Shown in pieces: positions 46,142 through 58,489 of a stretch of DNA of 64,000 nt (position 1 is the stretch's first letter; every line of letters begins with the position of its first letter). The position numbers and the translations under genes were made by a program. The DNA is from Rosa chinensis (taxonomy: Eukaryota > Streptophyta > Magnoliopsida > Rosales > Rosaceae), in contig NC_037092.1 of NCBI RefSeq assembly GCF_002994745.2, positions 69,973,823 to 70,037,822 on the forward strand. The letters run 5' to 3'. The notes under the pieces are model-generated. The model was not told where the DNA came from. It saw only the letters and a list, made by a program, of their open reading frames with translations, and did no database searches.

Positions 46142-47880
46142 TCAAGTTGGAGCATACAAGTCACGGATGCCCAACTTGTCAAGTGAGTCATGGAACACCT
46201 TGGTGGAAACTCCTTTAGTCAACACATCTGCTAATTGCTCTTCAGTTGGAACAAATGGAAATTCAATCAACTTCGCGTCTAGCTTCTCCTTAATAAAGTG
46301 CCTATCAACTTCCACATGCTTGGTACGATCATGTTGTACCGAATTCTGTGATATATCGATTGCTGCCTTATTGTCACAGTGTAACTTCATGGCTTGCTTA
46401 GGTTTGAACCCTAAGTCACGCAATAAATTACGCAGCCATAGTAGCTCACAAACTCCATGAGCCATCCCTCTATACTCTGCTTCAGCACTAGACCTTGCTA
46501 CCACCTTTTGCTTCTTACTTCTCCAAGTAACCAAGTTTCCTCCTACAAATGTAAAGTACCCTGAAGTAGATCTCCGGTCAGTAATACAGCCAGCCCAATC
46601 TGCATCAGTAAAACCACTGACCTCCAGGTGATTATGTTTAGAAAACATCAGACCTTTCCCTGGTGCAGTCTTTAAGTATCTTAAAATTCTCACAACGACA
46701 TCCATATGAGCCTCACTTGGGTTGTGCATGAACTGACTCACTACACTGACTGCATATGCTACATCTGGTCTAGTATGAGACAAGTAAATTAATCTTCCAA
46801 CCAATCTTTGATATCTAGCCCTATCTATAGAAACTTGATCAGGATACTCTGCCAACTTGTGATTTTGCTCAATAGGTGTGTCAATCGGTCTGCAATCTAA
46901 CAAACCTGTTTCAGTCAGAAGGTCCAGAACATACATCCGTTGGCATAAGAAGATTTCACTTCTCCCCCTTGCTACCTCAATGCCTAGAAATACTTTAGGT
47001 CTCCAAGATCTTTCATCTCAAACTCAGAAGCTAATTGTTGTTGCAGTCTTCCAATCTCATCACTATCATCACCTGTAATCACCATATCATCCACATAGAT
47101 TATCAACACAGTTATCTTATCCTTCTGACACTTGAGAAAAAGAGTGTGATCTGAGTTGCTTTGTTTATAACCAAAGCGGCGCATTGATTGAGTAAACCTC
47201 CCAAACCATGCACGAGGTGATTGCTTCAAACCATACAAGGACTTTTTCAATCTACAAACCACATCAATATTTGTAGTAGTTTCATATCCAGGAGGAAGGC
47301 TCATGTAAACTTCTTCAGCTAAATCCCCATGAAGGAATGTATTCTTCACATCAAACTGCCGAAGTGGCCAATCTAGGTTTGCAGCCAAAGATAATAGCAC
47401 CCTGATGATATTGATCTTTGCTACAGGGGCAAACGTCTCATCATAGTCCACACCATAAGTCTGTGTGAACCCCTTGGCCACCAATCTTGCCTTGTATCTA
47501 TTAATTGAACCATCTGCATTGTGTTTCACTGTATAAATCCATCTACACCCCACAATCTTCTTTCCACTTGGAAGTGGTATTAACTCCCATGTATTATTCT
47601 TCTGCAATGCTTCCATCTCTTCCTCCATTGCCTTAGACCACTTGGGATCTCTCAAAACATCCTGCACTTTATTAGGAACAGATACAGAAGATATCTGGTG
47701 CACAAAAGATTCATATGACTTAGATAACCTATGGGTTGACACATAATTGGCAATGGGATACTTTGACTTGGCACTAATGGTAAGTTCATATCTTTTTGAA
47801 GGTTTACCACGATTGACTCGATTAGGCAAAGTGTATTTGGTAGGTTCAGACTCTTCATCTTGATTAACAGGATTAGACAC
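46142..47880 (-). pseudogene. Copia reverse transcriptase and RNase H, frameshifted
   Basis: The RT frame (47880-46984) has VGCRWIYTVKHNADGS, FAPVAKINIIRVLLS and the active-site YVDD (LIIYVDDMVITG). One T is missing near 46990, shifting the frame at KYF-LGIEVARG. It resumes as RNase H (46936-46142) with TDADWAGC, SSAEAEYRGMA and HCDNKAAI. Domain content is complete, but the frame is not. Confidence 0.9.
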
Positions 47881-48139
47881 ATGTTCAGGATTTACCTCAG
47901 AATGATCTTCAAAACCTTGGGAACCTTGGTCGGAGTGGGGTAATGGAGGAAGGGGAGTTGCTGTAGAAGCCTCTTCATTCGATTGATCAAAAGGAACGAA
48001 AGGAACGTTAACTCGTTCTTCAGGAACGCTTGACCGTTCTTCAGGAGGTACGGGAACAACTTCAGGAACGAGAGGAACACTCGACCATTCTTCAGAATGA
48101 TAGGAACCATCGAACGTTCTTCAGGAATGAGAGGAAGGC

Positions 48140-49480
48140 TTAACTATTCTTCAGGAACGACAGTCCGTTCTTCAGAAACAATTGGAACGACCGACCGTTC
48201 TTCAGAAACAATTGGAACGACCGACCGTTCTTCAGCTTTTTCATGCCGTTCTTCATCTTTTTCATCATCTTGGCTTCCACTGACCATCTCTTCAAAATAG
48301 CTAAACTTCTCCCCCTGAAGAGAAGTGTCGGTGGGAGAAAAATAGCAGGCATCCTCGAAGAAAGTAACATCCATAGTAACATAAAACTTTTTGTGGGAGG
48401 ATGAAAACACTTATACCCTTTCTGATGAGTCCCATACCCGAAAAAGACACATTTTAAGGCACGAGCCTCCAACTTAGATCGTTGGTTCTTGGGAACATGA
48501 ACAAAGACTACACACCCAAAGACTCTAGCAGGTAGATTATGAAAAGAAGGAAGGGAGACATGTGTGGAGAGTACCTCAAGTGGGATTTGGCCCTGAAGGA
48601 CACTAGAAGGCATACGATTGATAAGATGAGAAGCAGTTAGAACAGCTTCTCCCCACAAGTACTTGGGCATATGGGCACTAAAGAGGATGGAGAGGGCAAC
48701 ATCCAAGAGATGACGGTTTTTACGCTCAGACACGCCATTTTGCTCAGGTGTTTGTGGGCAAGTTGTTTGGTGGACAATGCCTTGTGCCGGGAGATAATCT
48801 TGAAACTCATGACTCATGTACTCCCCCTCCCCCCCAATTATCGGAACGAAAGACCTTAATTTGACCATTATATTGAGTTTGAATCATGGCTTGAAAGGCT
48901 TGGAAAGCTGAGAAGACAGCAGATTTAGACTTAAGTAAAACCACCCAGGAAACTCGAGTACAATCATTAATAAATAAAACAAACCAACACATGCCAGTAG
49001 GAGTAAGATCACGGGAAGGTCCCCAAACATCTGAATGAATCAACTCAAAAGGGGTAGTACTTTTATTGGAAATACTTAAAGGATAACTGACACGATGACT
49101 CTTGGCCAAGACACAAGTTTCACATCTAAGAGAAGAATCATTAATGCCCAAAAACAAAGAAGGCATAGACTTTTTCATGTTACTAAATGAAGGATGTCCT
49201 AAGCGACGATGCCATAACCACAGCTCACTCAACTGCTCAGAACTCGAAATCAAAGCGACTGGGGCCATCTTCCCTGGTTTCTCCCCTGCATACATTTGGT
49301 CCTGATGGAACAACCTCTCCCTCAGATCTCCCCGACCAATAGTCTCCCTGGTAAGAAGATCCTGAAACACAACATACATAGGAAAAAAGGTCACAGAGCA
49401 CTTCGCTTCAGCATTTAATTCTGGGACAGATATCAAGTGGTGAGATAAAGCAGGAACATATTAGACAGTATGGAGCTCTA
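48140..49480 (-). pseudogene. Copia GAG-pre-integrase and integrase, frameshifted
   Basis: The pre-integrase segment has LWLWHRRLGHPSFSNMKK and CETCVLAKSHR. The integrase core has HSDVWGPS (first Asp) and then a frame break in a G-run near 48832, where the second catalytic Asp motif sits (FRSDN). It resumes with TPEQNGVSERKNRHLL, which holds the Glu. Further on it carries a repetitive acidic segment in which EERSVVPIVS occurs twice (48165-48240). Confidence 0.85.
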
Positions 49481-49510
49481 ATGTAGGTGTAAGTCTAACC
49501 GAACCAGTTC

Positions 49511-49942
49511 CTAACACAGGGAAGGCTTCACCATTTCAAAGGTGAATGCCTTGGTGTGGAGTTCATGAATCTGAGCAAAGTCAGAATCATTGAGATACAA
49601 CTCTTTCAAAGTCTTCCATATCTCAGCAGCTGTCTCACATCCAATGATCAATTGAACTACCTCATCGGTCATTGATTTGTAGAGGATGGACATCACAGAC
49701 CCATTTGAGTTCTCCTACTTTCCGAACCCTAGGTCCTTCTCATCTGGTACTTCAATTGTGCCATTCACATATCCCATCTTGTCAAGCCCACACAGGTGGG
49801 CAGTCATCATCTTCCTCCAAGTACGGTAATTGGAGCCATTCAACTTAGCACCACCAAAACCCCTAGAGGAGTCTTGATTCAGAGATACCTCCACCTTTTG
49901 AACAGCGACATCATCATCCTTGCCTGACCCTTGTCCTCCCAT
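49511..49942 (-). pseudogene. Copia gag fragment (UBN2-like)
   Basis: The frame starts MGGQGSGKDD at 49942 and has LNGSNYRTWRKMMTAHL and later CETAAEIWKTLKELY, typical of copia gag. An in-frame TAG lies near 49715 (a Trp-type position). After VKPSL the frame jumps into post-protease sequence, so the zinc knuckle and protease core are missing. Confidence 0.8.
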
Positions 49943-50189
49943 TGCAGTAATAGAGCACAGCGGAATAAAAAGATGAAATTGGGTAGGCCGAAAAAACGAA
50001 CAGTAGAGGCTTGAAGGAAAAAAAAACCCTAAAACCCAAATTCTAGGTTTAAAGGTTTGAATACTCTTAATCACAAGAACACAGACAAACAAATCCCGAT
50101 TACTGGATAGAAGAAAATTTAAGAGAAATTAAATTGAGAGAATTGAGAGCAATGAGAGAACAAAGAGACAAAGTCCAATACGGATCTTT

Positions 50190-50201
50190 GCTCTGATACC
50201 A
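50190..50201 (-). promoter_or_regulatory. Copia primer-binding site (initiator tRNA-Met)
   Basis: The minus strand reads TGGTATCAGAGC, the standard copia site complementary to the 3' end of initiator tRNA-Met. Confidence 0.95.
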
Positions 50202-50407
50202 ACTTGATAATAAGAATGTATTTGAGAGAATGATAAGATAATTTTATTCTTCTCACAAGGAGGTATTTATACACTAAGGTTACATATACTAACTAGGTAA
50301 GTGCTAATTACAATTAAAGGGATAATTACATTCCTGATTGCATACAATAAGTACATTCCTAATAGAATAAAAATATTCTAAATAGGATATATTGACTCAC
50401 GCTAACA
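50202..50407 (-). repeat. Copia 5' LTR
   Basis: The same 206 bp as the 3' LTR with four substitutions. The primer-binding site follows it without a gap on the minus strand. Confidence 0.92.
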
Positions 50408-50412
50408 AGTAT

Positions 50413-51127
50413 TACTCAGCTCATATGGCAATTGTAACTGTAGGCAGCAGCCACTTCAAATTATTCATAGAGATTTCTTTTTCCTAGTGTCATATCCTCT
50501 CATTTTTGAAAGTTGTTGTTTTTGTTCGAATCATAAATACATAGATGAAACCCTGTAGATACTAGACTGTAATATGAAGCGACCGGTTTATGAAGGTATT
50601 GCCATTAATTAGAGAATAGAGATCTTCAGTCCTCCAGGAGCCTGGAAACGATAACTTGATATTGCAGTGCTACAATTCGACTCCCTCCTCCGTGACAGAC
50701 CAAAAGCTTGTCCCATGTGCAACCTTCTGCAATATGACAATGCCAAATTGTGATTTAGCGGAGATTGGAATGATTAGTTGGCTGAGGAAGTCAAAGACAA
50801 CGATGTGAAGCTTTCTTTATATGCAATTGGAGAAAATGCACAGAAGTGTCTAGTATTAAACTATTAATCGCGTCCGTGTCCCTCTCAACGCGTAATGACT
50901 GCGATTATTAATAAAAAACAATCTTCTCTGAGTCTATTTTTCTGAGAAGTCTCCGAGTCTATTTTACCTATCAATATTAGTCCACTTGCTGCTATCTCTT
51001 CTACCTACAACCTCAGATCCGTCTCTTTTCCGTCATCTGTTCCTACCACTTCCTTCCGTCTTCTCGTCTTCAGTTCTTGTTATTTGCTTCTTCCTTCAGT
51101 TCCTTGCTCGTTGGTTTTATTATTTTG
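50413..51127. promoter_or_regulatory. 5' flank and leader of receptor copy C
   Basis: The 715 bp between the copia element and the start codon of copy C should hold its promoter. A pyrimidine-rich leader-like stretch runs from about 50985. A TATA-like TTTATATGCA at 50815-50824 is a weak candidate only. No other gene is seen. Confidence 0.35.
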
Positions 51128-54100
51128 ATGGCCTTGAGCACCGAAAGAGCATCTGGATCTCGTCCTTCATCATCAGCTGAATCATCTGCTCCTCAGAGGA
51201 AGTATGATGTTTTTCTGAGTTTCAGGGGTGAAGACACTCGCAGGACTACTGTCTCCTCTATCTATTATGAATTGCTAAAAAGAGACATTAAAACGTTCAT
51301 GGATGATACAGGGCTCGAAACAGGGAAGCCTATTTCTCCTAGTCTGCTAACAGCAATCAAAGAATCCTGGTCAGCGATCGTTGTCCTGTCACCAAACTAT
51401 GCTTCTTCATCATGGTGTTTGCATGAATTGGCGATGATTATTGAATGCATGGAAGACAAGAACATGATAGTTCTCCCAATTTTTTACGGCGTGCATCCCT
51501 CTGATGTGAGACATCAGACAACGAGTTTTGGAGAAGCATTAACTAGCCACGAAGAAAGATTCGGGGTAGAGGCTGTGAATCGGTGGAGAGCTGCTTTAAC
51601 AAAAGTTGCCAATCTCTCTGGGTTGGAATCAAAAAAATATGGGTAAGAATGATTGGACTACTTTAAATTTAACATGAGTTATACTTATCTTCTGGATTTT
51701 TATGTATCGATCTGATGATTATTTGACACTTCTTCCCTGTAGGTCTGATCAAGAACTTGTTAAAAAGATTGTGGAAACTGTGTGCAGTAAAGTGCGACCT
51801 ATTGATATAGAGTGGGCAATGTGCACGGGAGATTTTGTTGCATTTGAAGCAACAAGACGAGCCATGGACAACATAACGAGAGCACTTCAACATGATGAGG
51901 TCACGACCATTGGAGTCTTCGGAATGGGAGGCGTTGGCAAGACAAGCATGGTGAAGCATGTCGGTGCACAGGCCCAGAAAATTGGGCTTTTTAATCGTGT
52001 GATTATGGCTGTTGTATCCCAAACACCCAACTTGAGAAATATTCAAGGCACACTGGCCGATCTGCTGGGCTTAAAATTGCAGGAGGAGACTAATGTTGGA
52101 AGAGCCACTAGAATAGTGGCGGAGATATTGAGAGGATATAAGATCCTGATAATCTTGGACGACATTTGGGAGAGAATAGAATTGTCTAGTATCGGAATAC
52201 CGAACCATACAGAGCTTCAAAAGCGTGGTTCCAAAATCATATTCACCGCTAGGAGATTGAATGTTTGCCATACCATGGAGAACCAAGCAAGCATTCCTCT
52301 CCGAGTTTTGTCAGAAGATGATGCTTGGGACCTGTTTGTGAAGAAAGCAAGGAAGTCTTTTGATGAGTCACCCAACTTTTATGATGTAGCGAGGACGGTA
52401 GCAAAAGAATGTGCTGGTCTCCCAGTTGCATTGGTAGCAGTTGCAAGGGCACTTGGAGATAAAGACTTATATGATTGGAGAGAAGCAGCTCGACGACTAA
52501 AGGCTGCTCAACCTGCCAACTATGAAGATGAGGGAGAGGTGTTCAGATGTATAAAGTTAAGCTATGATTACTTGAAACCTGATGATGACAACATTGCCAA
52601 GTCATTCTTCTTGCTTTGCTGTCTATTCCCTGAAGATTTTGATATCGAGGTCGAAGACTTGTTGGTGTATGCAATGGGGAAAGGTATATTTCAAGATGCC
52701 CACACAATACAAGAAGCCAGAGCCAAAGCCCATTCGGTGGTCAATTACCTGAAAGCATCTAGCTTGCTTTTGGACAGTGCATACGCCGGATTCGTGAAGA
52801 TGCATGATGTCATTCGAGATGTAGCCATATCAATTTCATCATTGGAAGATGGCCCACGGTTTTTGGTTAAAGCTGGTTGTGAATTAAGGGATTGGCCAGC
52901 GATTAATATTGCACATGAAGGCTACTCTGCAATCTCGCTGATGAGGAATGAAATTCACGAGCTTCCCGAAAAGTTGGTATGTTCAAAACTCCAGATTTTA
53001 TTACTGCAGAGCAATAGTATAAATGAGATTCCAAACCCTTTCTTTCAAAGTCCCAGGGAATTGAGGGTCTTAGATCTTAGCGAGACTAGTATTTCGTGTC
53101 TACCCTCGTCATCAAGTCTTCTAACCAACCTCCAGGCTTTGTATTTAGATGAATGCAAGAGAATAGTTGATATATCCATACTAGGAAAACTGAAGCACCT
53201 TCAGATTCTTAGTATGAAGAACCTTGACATTATTAATACGAGAGGAACTCGTCAAAAAGCATTGCCGAAAGAAATAGGACGCTTAACCAAGCTTAAGATG
53301 TTGGATGTTACGGATGCATGTTTTGAAACAGTTCCATCTAAAGTGATATCAAACTTGAATGGATTAGAAGAATTGTACATGAAATGTAAATTTTCTGACT
53401 GGGGCAGTAGAATAGTTGAGGGCAGCAGTTTATTTTCTTCTGTTTTTGGCACTGCCAAGAATGCTAGCTTTGATGAGTTAACAAGCTTATCACGCTTAAG
53501 CAGTTTGAAAGTTCACATATCTGATGTAGAATGCTTGCCCCGAAAAGTTAGATTCAATCCCAATTGGTTCAACTTTGATATATGTATCAGCAGAAAAGAA
53601 TTTATGAGACAGTCCTATTACGGACGCTTTTTCGAGAGGAAACTAACTGTCAAGTCGGATCCACGCCAACATCTCTTTCGGTATGTGACTCTGAACACAA
53701 GCATGAAGAGTTTACCAGATTGGTTTATCAATGCCGTGACAGAGAAAGCAGAGATACTGGAGTACATAGGGTACGGTGGCTTAGAGAACTCATATGGACA
53801 TTTGGACATTCTAGAGGAATACGACCTTGGGAGATTACATGTACTGAAGTGTCTCGCTGTAATTGATTGCCGTCTGTATGGAGCGTTGACGAACCCATTA
53901 ACAAGGGTTCTAAATACACCTGTGTTTGAGAGCTTGATAGAATTGTATCTGGAAGGAGTCCATGGCCTGCGGATGTTATGTGATGGTGAGTTACCACCTG
54001 GGTCTCTGTGCAATCTTAAGTTGTTAAGTGTGAGAAATTGCCTGGAATTGGCGTTTGCACTTTTACGTCCAAATTTGTTGCGAAGGCTACAAAATCTGGA

Positions 54101-54701
54101 AACACTACATTTCGAGAAGACGGAGGATGCGAGAGAAACCGCCAAAATGGAATATGTGTTTGGATTTTTATGGCTGGAGCCAGAACAAAATGTCTTACCA
54201 AAACTGAGAGAGATAACATTATGTCATCTTGTGAACCTCAGAAGCATATGCAATGATCATCCTCCTAATGGAGCCTTCCGTAATCTTAACAGTCTGGCAA
54301 TTCGGGGCTGCCGCAAACTGAAATATCTGTTCGAGGACAATGCAGCTCAATCTCTTTTCCAATTGGAACTCCTTTGGGTGGAGTGCTCTGACCTGGAAAC
54401 GGTTATTGAATCAAGACAGGAAACAGAGATCAACAACCTTGTTTTTCCAAAATTGAAGGAATTATATTTAAATAGTCTTCCACATCTCACAGGGATCTAC
54501 AGACAAAAGACGGTTGTGTGCCCTTCATTGGAACACTTGTACGTGTACAGTTGTCCCGGACTTGCAAACCTTGCTGCTTCTGACTTCCAAAGCAAGAACC
54601 ACGTCCAAGCCAATAATTATATTATTATACTATATACTAAAGGAGGATACACTGTGCTACTGTTCATTCCAGGCGTTACTGTTCATAGGAGCCCCAATTG
54701 A
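51128..54701 (+). CDS. TIR-NB-LRR receptor copy C: TIR joined to a CNL-type NB-ARC/LRR; C-terminus replaced by Helitron sequence
   Basis: Exon 1 (51128-51642) and exon 2 (from 51743) are joined through a 100-bp phase-2 intron (GTAAGA...CTGTAG), giving about 1157 residues. TIR is at about 25-165 (YDVFLSFRGEDTR; SPNYASSSWCLHEL with the presumed NADase Glu; PIFYGVHPSDVRHQ). A TNL-like linker (SDQELVKKIVETV) leads to a non-TIR NB-ARC: P-loop GMGGVGKT at about 232-239, VVSQTPNLRNIQ, kinase-2 LDDIW at about 310-314 (the Trp marks CNL-type), GLPVALVAVARAL, RNBS-D FFLLCCLFPEDFDIEVEDLL, MHD at about 524. LRRs run from about 580. No coiled coil is present. The normal exon end seen in copy A is lost: after VQANN the frame enters a Helitron and stops at 54699-54701. 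As an immune receptor it would sense effectors and signal through the TIR. Expression is unproven. Confidence 0.9.
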
Positions 54702-56704
54702 ATGACGCTTTTGACCTTCTCTTCTTCTTCTAATTACCGGTTGCCATGCTTCTATACGTTTCCAGACGTCTCCATATGAGGCAACCGACCTCATATTTTT
54801 TCAGGAGTCTCTATCTTGAGGCAATATAGAGAACTGGGTCTGCTTCCACCGACCTCTGCAACCGACTCCAACCTTCGTCTCATCGACTATATCTCTTTCT
54901 CTTCTACTGTTACACCCAAATATCCTTATTAAACCAAGCGTTGCAACCGACCTCTGCTTCCACGGACTTCAACCTTCGTCTCATCGACTGTATCTCTTTC
55001 TCTTCTACTGTTACACCCAAATACCCAAATTGCAGCTCCCAATCAGGCAGCCTTTATCCAAATCGAGCTTCATATTCAACCGACCTCGGCGGGGGAATTG
55101 AAATCACAGTAAGAATTTGGTAAACCTCTATGGGTATTAATTAATCTATTACAGCACAGTGTTGAATTTCATTGTCTTTTTGATATTAGGATTTAGTCCA
55201 AGTCGTGTAAGCATTTGGGTTTTTAGTTTCTAGAGTTTTACAGTTGGAAAATTCCAAATGTGGAGACTTTAGAATTGTCTTTGTATGCTAAAGTTGGTTT
55301 GGGTATAGAGTGAATTCTGCAAATTGCAGTTCTTTGTAGCCGCTTTGATTAATCTTGGGGTTTTACTCTATAGATTTGACTAATTAGCTGCATATAGTGG
55401 CAGCTAGACTATTAGATTATTAATATTGCTTTTCTTTTTGAGTTCAAATGATTTTTTTTTTTCTTCACGTCAGATCATTTTCAAAGGCAGGTTTTTCTTT
55501 TCTCTGTTTGTCGTCGCATATGCTTTTATTATGCAATTTGTGCTTAGTTTGTTACAATATTCTTAATATTTGTTTATTAAGTGATAATATTTGTTTTTTC
55601 CATGTTTAATGACCTTCTTTGGAATCAAGTTGATTGATAAATTATCATGAATGAGGATTATGATCTAAAATTTTAATTGGATTGTATATGTAACTACAGA
55701 GATGGCAGCTGAGAATGCCAGGAGAGGGATAAAGAGGTTCTTGGAACAATCCACAAGTGATCGAGTTGATCAAGGAGAATCTAAATGTAGTTGTGTCAAA
55801 TCAAAGAGATTGAAAACAAGTGAGTATAGCTTTGATGCTTTCTTAAACATTGACATTTATAAGTGGTGTGAAGAAAAATAATTGTGTTTGTGCAATGTAA
55901 ATTAATTCATATTGTTTCATTGTTGGTTACAGTATTTCATCCAGAAATTGCTGGAGGATCTAATGAATGTCAGAATGAAATGCAATCAGGAGATGATGAT
56001 CAAAATGTCAGTCAAGGTATAATGAAGTTCTGTTTATGGCTGGATGTTTGATTTATTTAGGTAAAGATGGAAGCTTTACATGCTACTTTGTATCTAGCGT
56101 GGGTATTCATTATTGTTAGTTTTTGAGTCAGTATTGGTAAACTAATTTGTTCAAATTGGATTGAGCTTAATGGGTGCCATAGAATAAAGTTTAGAGGGTC
56201 AGAAATCACAATTTTAAGTGTTTATGTTGTTGGTCTGCATTTTCTCTTTATCGATGAGAGTTTAAGATTTTGCTTGATTATTTCTGTAATGCTTTGGTTT
56301 AGAGATTAGTGGAGGCTTGGTATCCAGAGATTGTTTGATGAAGTTACTGACAAAGAATCGGTATCAATACTTTTAAATTTTATTTCTTCTTTGTGTACTT
56401 CTGTTGTTCTTGATGTAAGTTTCTATTTGTTGTTGGTGTTGATTTAGAATACTGAATTAGTAATCTGTGGTTTATGTACTATTTTCTATTATACATTTCC
56501 TTTGCTTTGTCAAATTTTTTAAAAATGATTTGCTCAGAGACATGAATTCTTTTGTTATGTATTCAATTCTTTTCTACAATATTCCTTTCTTCATTCATTC
56601 CCATTATACATCGGCTTTTATCATACTAAAGTTATCGATTTGTTTATTATTGTAAATTATTAGCAACAGCAAACCCCGCAGCAAAGCGCGGGCACTATTG
56701 CTAG
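54617..56704 (+). mobile_element. Non-autonomous Helitron, 2.1 kb, in the LRR exon of copy C
   Basis: The insert lies between A (54616) and T (56705) and ends in CTAG (56701-56704). A 3' hairpin CCCGC...GCGGG lies at about 56675-56691, ten or so bases upstream of CTAG. It starts TTATATTATTATAC rather than the usual TC, probably one base change. Copy A has the empty site (GCCAATAATGAAGG near 24587), which proves the insertion exactly. A roughly 101-bp internal direct repeat occurs at about 54871 and 54972. No Rep/helicase is present. Confidence 0.85.
55702..56016 (+). pseudogene. Exon-like fragment carried by the Helitron
   Basis: An ATG at 55702 opens a block to 55819 (MAAENARRGIKRFLEQ..., lysine-rich end) followed by a GTGAGT donor. 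A CAG acceptor at 55930-55932 leads to a second block (55933-56016, FHPEIAGGSNECQNEM...) that keeps the frame and ends at GTATAA. It could be a captured gene 5' end or a host-derived Helitron cargo. I do not recognise it. Confidence 0.4.
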
Positions 56705-56752
56705 TGAAGGACATTTTGCAATCATATTTGAACGGTATGATCCTACGTCATA
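56705..56752 (+). pseudogene. Severed 3' end of the receptor copy C exon
   Basis: GAAGGACATTTTGCAATC... continues the copy A homology directly after the Helitron (EGHFAIIFER, then a GTATGA donor-like site). This was the end of the LRR exon before insertion. Confidence 0.75.
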
Positions 56753-58489
56753 AGGTTGATTAATGTGCTGTTTCTTGTGTTCTGTTCTCTCTTTTCTTTT
56801 CTTTTCCTGTCGAACTTCATTCTCTTTTTCTTTTGTCTTCTTTTCTCCATACTTCTTTTCCAGAGACATATTTGATCGTGTTTGTTTTCATTTCTGTTCA
56901 ATTTCAAACTTCGTACAGTATTTATCTTTGTTGCCCATTGATATGGGTATTTATGGGAATGGTTTGTTATCAATTTATTGTTTGTCAGTGGATTAGCCGA
57001 TACAGAGGAAATGAATTTTTGAGAAATAAAAAATCAGCGGCCAGCTGATATTAACTTTATGAAGTCAGCAAGTTGACATCATCTTGCATTCCTAAGCGTT
57101 GGATTTCAATGGTGGCTAATCTTAGCCCTCCAAATTTTTAGAAAAATCTCATCTATTTTGTGTGTCCCATAAGTTGATGGGCTCCACTCCATCAATTGGC
57201 GGGCTAAACCAAGGGATAAATGTGGCCCATTAAATTTGTTTTTGGTATAGCATGACTCTTCTATTGGGATTTAAAATACAGGTTTGAGGGATTAGAAGTA
57301 GCCCATAGCCTCCTTGGCTGGAGATAGACTAAGTGAATTTGATTTGTTTTGTGAAAGTCTGTAACACAAATTACAGATAAAAGCGTGTATTCAAAAAGTG
57401 AGAAAAAAGACTGTGTTACAAATATTTATATATATTTATATATTATATCTGTTCATTTATATATTGACTTGATTTATACAATGCTGATTTTTTTGCATTA
57501 ATTTCCTATGATTGATTATTTCTGATTAGATTAGTATACTGTAGTGTAATTTATTGCTCACTGATGTTCTTCTATTTTATTTCAAACAGATTGTTCCACC
57601 GTCAATTCAATCCAGAAGAGTTTCCTCAGTTCTTCTCCAAAAAAGAAAGAGATTTCTCAGTTGGCTCTTAAATGTAATGTAGATTGTCATATGCACAGAC
57701 AATTTCTATTGATTGGGAAAATTGCATGTAATTAAGAACTTCTAGATGTTCTTGTAATGATAATAATCCTCATTCCTCAGTGTCCATATTTGCTATTTGT
57801 TATATATGAGCTCTTGATCTGTCTCTGTTAAGGCTGTTAGATTAGTCATAGTTGTTCTTCCAATAGAGGTTGCTTGATTATTCATGTTTTCTTCTGTTGG
57901 AGGAGTTCAAATATGTCCCCTTGTCTCTGTTTTGGCTTTTGCTAGTTCCTCAAGAATCTGGCCAACAATACAAAAGAACAACTTAGCCTACTTTACATAC
58001 TGGTTTAAAATTCAAATACACATGCTTTCTTTGTTTCAACTCATCATGATGTATCTAGTTCAATTCTTACTCATGACGTTTATGCAGAGCATCTCTCTTG
58101 TATTGGTGAATTTGAAGAGACATAGAAGAAACTTGTTTAGAGTCATTCATATCAGTACGGAGCAACTCGTGAACAGGAACTAGACTGATGAACTGATCTT
58201 TTGGAGAAATGGAAGCAACTAATGTGTTTAAACTTCAATGTGAAGGTAAGTTTGATAGAGACTAGAACTAGAAGAACACAGTTTCACCAGAATCATTACC
58301 GCCTAGATTTACTGCAATAAAATGTGCTACTGACAGCAACTCATTTTTCTCTTTCTATATGCACAGTGTACATCAGAAAAATTAGCCTTCTATATGTAAG
58401 GGATTGTAAGCATTTAAAAGATTCGTCTCGGGGAAAAATTATACAGAACAATAAGATGTGTGTCCTGCTAGTTTATTGTATAAGCACTT
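56753..58489. other. Downstream flank of copy C, including flank segment copy 3
   Basis: Homologous to 24633-26990 downstream of copy A, but without the LINE end (25324) and the MITE (25745). The shared flank segment is at 57565-58489. No gene is supported. Confidence 0.7.

Larger units (their letters stand above)
45924..50412 (-). mobile_element. Ty1/copia retrotransposon with both LTRs, internally deleted
   Basis: LTRs of 206 bp lie at 45929-46134 and 50202-50407 and differ at four positions (about 98% identical). A perfect 5-bp duplication, AGTAT, lies at 45924-45928 and 50408-50412. In the minus orientation the 5' LTR is the right one, followed directly by a primer site matching initiator tRNA-Met. 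A polypurine tract (GAGGGGGAG) precedes the left LTR. The coding region is minus strand and broken. Confidence 0.95.
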
